Assembly: GCF_037975245.1 (NCBI RefSeq)
Contig: NC_092565.1
Span: forward strand, 988,799-1,009,352
Direction: 5' to 3'
Length of the DNA: 20,554 nt
From: Apostichopus japonicus
Lineage: Eukaryota > Echinodermata > Holothuroidea > Aspidochirotida > Stichopodidae
In this document: piece after piece, positions 18,533 through 20,554 of the stretch
Numbering within the stretch: position 1 is the first letter of the stretch
Layout of the letters: each line of letters opens with the position of its first letter
The notes under the pieces: model-generated
The model's database searches: none
What the model saw: the letters and a program-made list of their open reading frames with translations, nothing else
What the model was told of the DNA's origin: nothing
Made by a program: the position numbers and the translations under genes

Positions 18533-19815
18533 GACCTCAGATCGGATGAGATTACCCGCTGGATTTAAGCATATCACTAAGCGGAGAGAAAAGAAACTAA
18601 CAAGGATTCCTTCAGTAGCGGCGAGCGAAGCAGGAAGAGCCCATCGCCGAATCCCCGCGCCCGTTTGCGGTGCGAGGGACCTGTGGCGTAAGGAAACTGA
18701 ACTCCGGTCGACAGAGTCCGGCCGCAGTCCACTGTGATCGGGGCTGCAGCTTACCCGCAGCGGGTGTAAGGCCCGTAGGGCGGACTCGAAGGCCGGAGGG
18801 AAAGCTTTCCAAGAGTCGGGTTGTTTTAGAATGCAGCCCAAAGAGGGGTGGTGAACTCCATCCAAGGCTCAATACTATGCACGAGACCGATAGTCAACAA
18901 GTACCGTGAGGGAACGTTGAAAAGAACTTTGAAGAGAGGGTTCAACATTGCGTGAAACTGCCAAGAAGTAAACGGATGAGTGCCGCATGCTACATGGGGC
19001 GTCCGGTTGATTCAGGCGCGGTCGGCGCGGCAGCGTGTGCGGGTTCGGATCCCTCGGGACCGACCCGCGGCGCTTCGCCGTCCGGTCCGCGTCGCACTTC
19101 TACCGTTCGGCGCCCTTCCCGGCGACCGACCGAAGAGCGGAGCAGAGGGGCGGGCGAGGCTGCGGCGTGCGGGGGCTTCGGCCCTCGCCGTCTTACGCCG
19201 CCCGTCACGGTTGCTCACTGCGCTCTCTGTCGAGGACTCTGCGTGACGGCCTGCCCCCCCGGGGGTTCAGGCAGCGGGGTCCGGGCCACCGGCGTCTCCG
19301 TCGGTCGCGTGCACAGCTTGCTGTCGCGTGGCCGGCGGGATCCGGAGGGTCCGGTCTCGCCGCGGCTTCGGCCGAAGCGGAGGGTCTGTCGGGCGTGAGC
19401 GAGGCCTCCTCATTCGACCCGTCTTGAAACACGGACCAAGGAGTCTAAGCAGGCTTGCAAGTCGAGGGGGTCTACCGAAACCTATCCTGGCATAACGAAA
19501 GTGAAGGTCGGCACAGGGCCGTCACGAGGCGGGATCCCGGCCCTCTGGGTCGGGCGCACCGCCACCCCGTTCCGTCCGGCTCGTCCGGTGGAGCGGAGGA
19601 AGAGCAAGCATGCTAAAACCCGAAAGATGGTGAACTATGCTCGGGCAGGAGGAAGCCAGAGGAAACTCTGGTGGATGTCCGCAGCGGTTCTGACGTGCAA
19701 ATCGATCGTCCGACCTGAGTATAGGGGCGAAAGACTTATCGAACCATCTAGTAGCTGGTTCCTTCCGAAGTTTCCCTCAGGATAGCTGGTGCTCGGGAGA
19801 TATTCGTGAACAATT

Positions 19816-19846
<31 letters not shown>

Positions 19847-20086
19847 GGGGCCGAAACGACCTCAACCTATTCTCAAACTTTCAATTGGTAAGAGGTCCGA
19901 CTCGCTGGCTTGGAGCCGGACGAGTGAGAATGAACGAGTGCTCAGTGGGCCACTCTTGGTAAGCAGGACTGGCGCTGTGGGATGAACCAAACGCCTGGCT
20001 AAGCCGTCCGACTCGGTCGCACATCAGAGCCCACAAAAGGTGTTGGTTGATACAGACAGCAGGACGGTGGCCATGGAAGTCGGCAT

Positions 20087-20120
<34 letters not shown>

Positions 20121-20554
20121 TCAACTAGCCCTGAAAATGAATGGCGCTGAGCGTGATGGCTGTGCCGGGCCGTCGGGGCAAGGAGAACCGAATAGAGTCG
20201 GCCTCGACGAGTAGGAAGGACGCCACGGTGAGCTAAGAAGCGGTCCGGGCGAGAGCCCGCGTGGAGCCGCCGTGGGCGCAGATCTTGGTGGCAGTAGCAA
20301 ATACTCTAACGAGAGCCTGGAGGGCCGAGTTGCGGAGAAGGGTTCCATGTGAACAGCAGTTGCACATGGGTCAGTCGATCCTAAGCCCTAGGGAAGTTCC
20401 GCTCCGAGCGGCCGCGAGAGCCACGCCGACCTCCCTCCCGGGAACGGCGGGGTGATCGCACCCTGGGCGAAAGGGAACCGGGTCAATATTCCCGGACGTA
20501 CAGACGTAGTCCTCCTCGTGGTGTCGTGCGCGTGGGCCTCCTCGCGGGGTTCCG
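18533..20554 (+). rRNA. 28S rRNA, first 2.0 kb (right unit, cut by window edge)
   Basis: This is the large-subunit rRNA from its 5' end (gacctcagatcggatgag) across D1, a long GC-rich D2 (about 18990-19415), the conserved cgacccgtcttgaaacacgg core (19415-19434), gatgaaccaaacgcctggct, and caactcacctgccgaatcaa with ctagccctgaaaatgaatgg (20105-20144). It continues past 20554. Positions 19086-20554 have no partner on the left only because the window starts there. No mobile-element insertion is seen in this part; the classic R1/R2 target sites lie further 3' and are outside the window. Confidence 0.96.

Noticed and set aside
18990-19415. Long GC-rich insert in 28S D2 as an intron or mobile element
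   Set aside because: D2 is a known expansion segment that is long and GC-rich in many animals, and conserved 28S resumes cleanly after it.

Overview
The window is eukaryotic nuclear ribosomal DNA from end to end. I see no protein-coding gene. It holds two rDNA transcription units in inverted, head-to-head (divergent) orientation, separated by a long repeat-built intergenic spacer (IGS) with a run of exactly 100 N in the middle. The rRNA cores are animal-type. The 18S is about 1.88 kb, and a separate 5.8S reads much like other metazoan 5.8S. From memory only, the 18S and 5.8S look most like an enoplean/dorylaimian nematode (whipworm-like). That placement is weak and untested.

Layout. Minus strand, left unit: 28S 5' end (1-553, cut by the window edge), ITS2 (554-987), 5.8S (988-1149), ITS1 (1150-1753), 18S (1754-3631), then upstream/5'ETS and promoter-side repeats (3632 to about 5800), a 90/91-bp tandem array (5821-9898), and a more diverged central spacer (9899-10454). 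The gap is 10455-10554. Plus strand, right unit, in mirror order: central spacer (10555-11165), tandem array (11166-13265), promoter-side repeats and 5'ETS (about 13266-15454), 18S (15455-17332), ITS1 (17333-17936), 5.8S (17937-18098), ITS2 (18099-18532) and the first 2.0 kb of 28S (18533-20554, cut by the window edge).

The arms are reverse complements. Wherever I compared them they match base for base from about 1-6200 to about 12850-19085 (paired coordinates sum to 19086), and again from about 9490-10454 to about 10610-11574 (sum 21064). The difference in sums, 1,978, is array length. The left arm has 43 recognisable monomer cores and the right has 22. The right arm also carries several isolated one-base indels within the array.

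The spacer is layered: (i) 90/91-bp monomers of at least two classes, punctuated by poly-T tracts flanked by GTTGAC-like inverted repeats; (ii) a 202-bp tandem duplication; (iii) a duplicated unit of about 737 bp upstream of 18S, with core blocks A, B and C, where C looks like a recombinant of A and B; (iv) a roughly 24-bp module that recurs in all of these zones. Blocks A to C are candidates for duplicated Pol I promoter or enhancer elements, but nothing in the sequence fixes the transcription start.

The main caution is that the head-to-head arrangement depends on a join across a 100-N gap, the conventional size for a gap of unknown length. A scaffolding artefact in a tandem rDNA array is the simplest explanation. 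A true inverted or palindromic rDNA is the interesting alternative.
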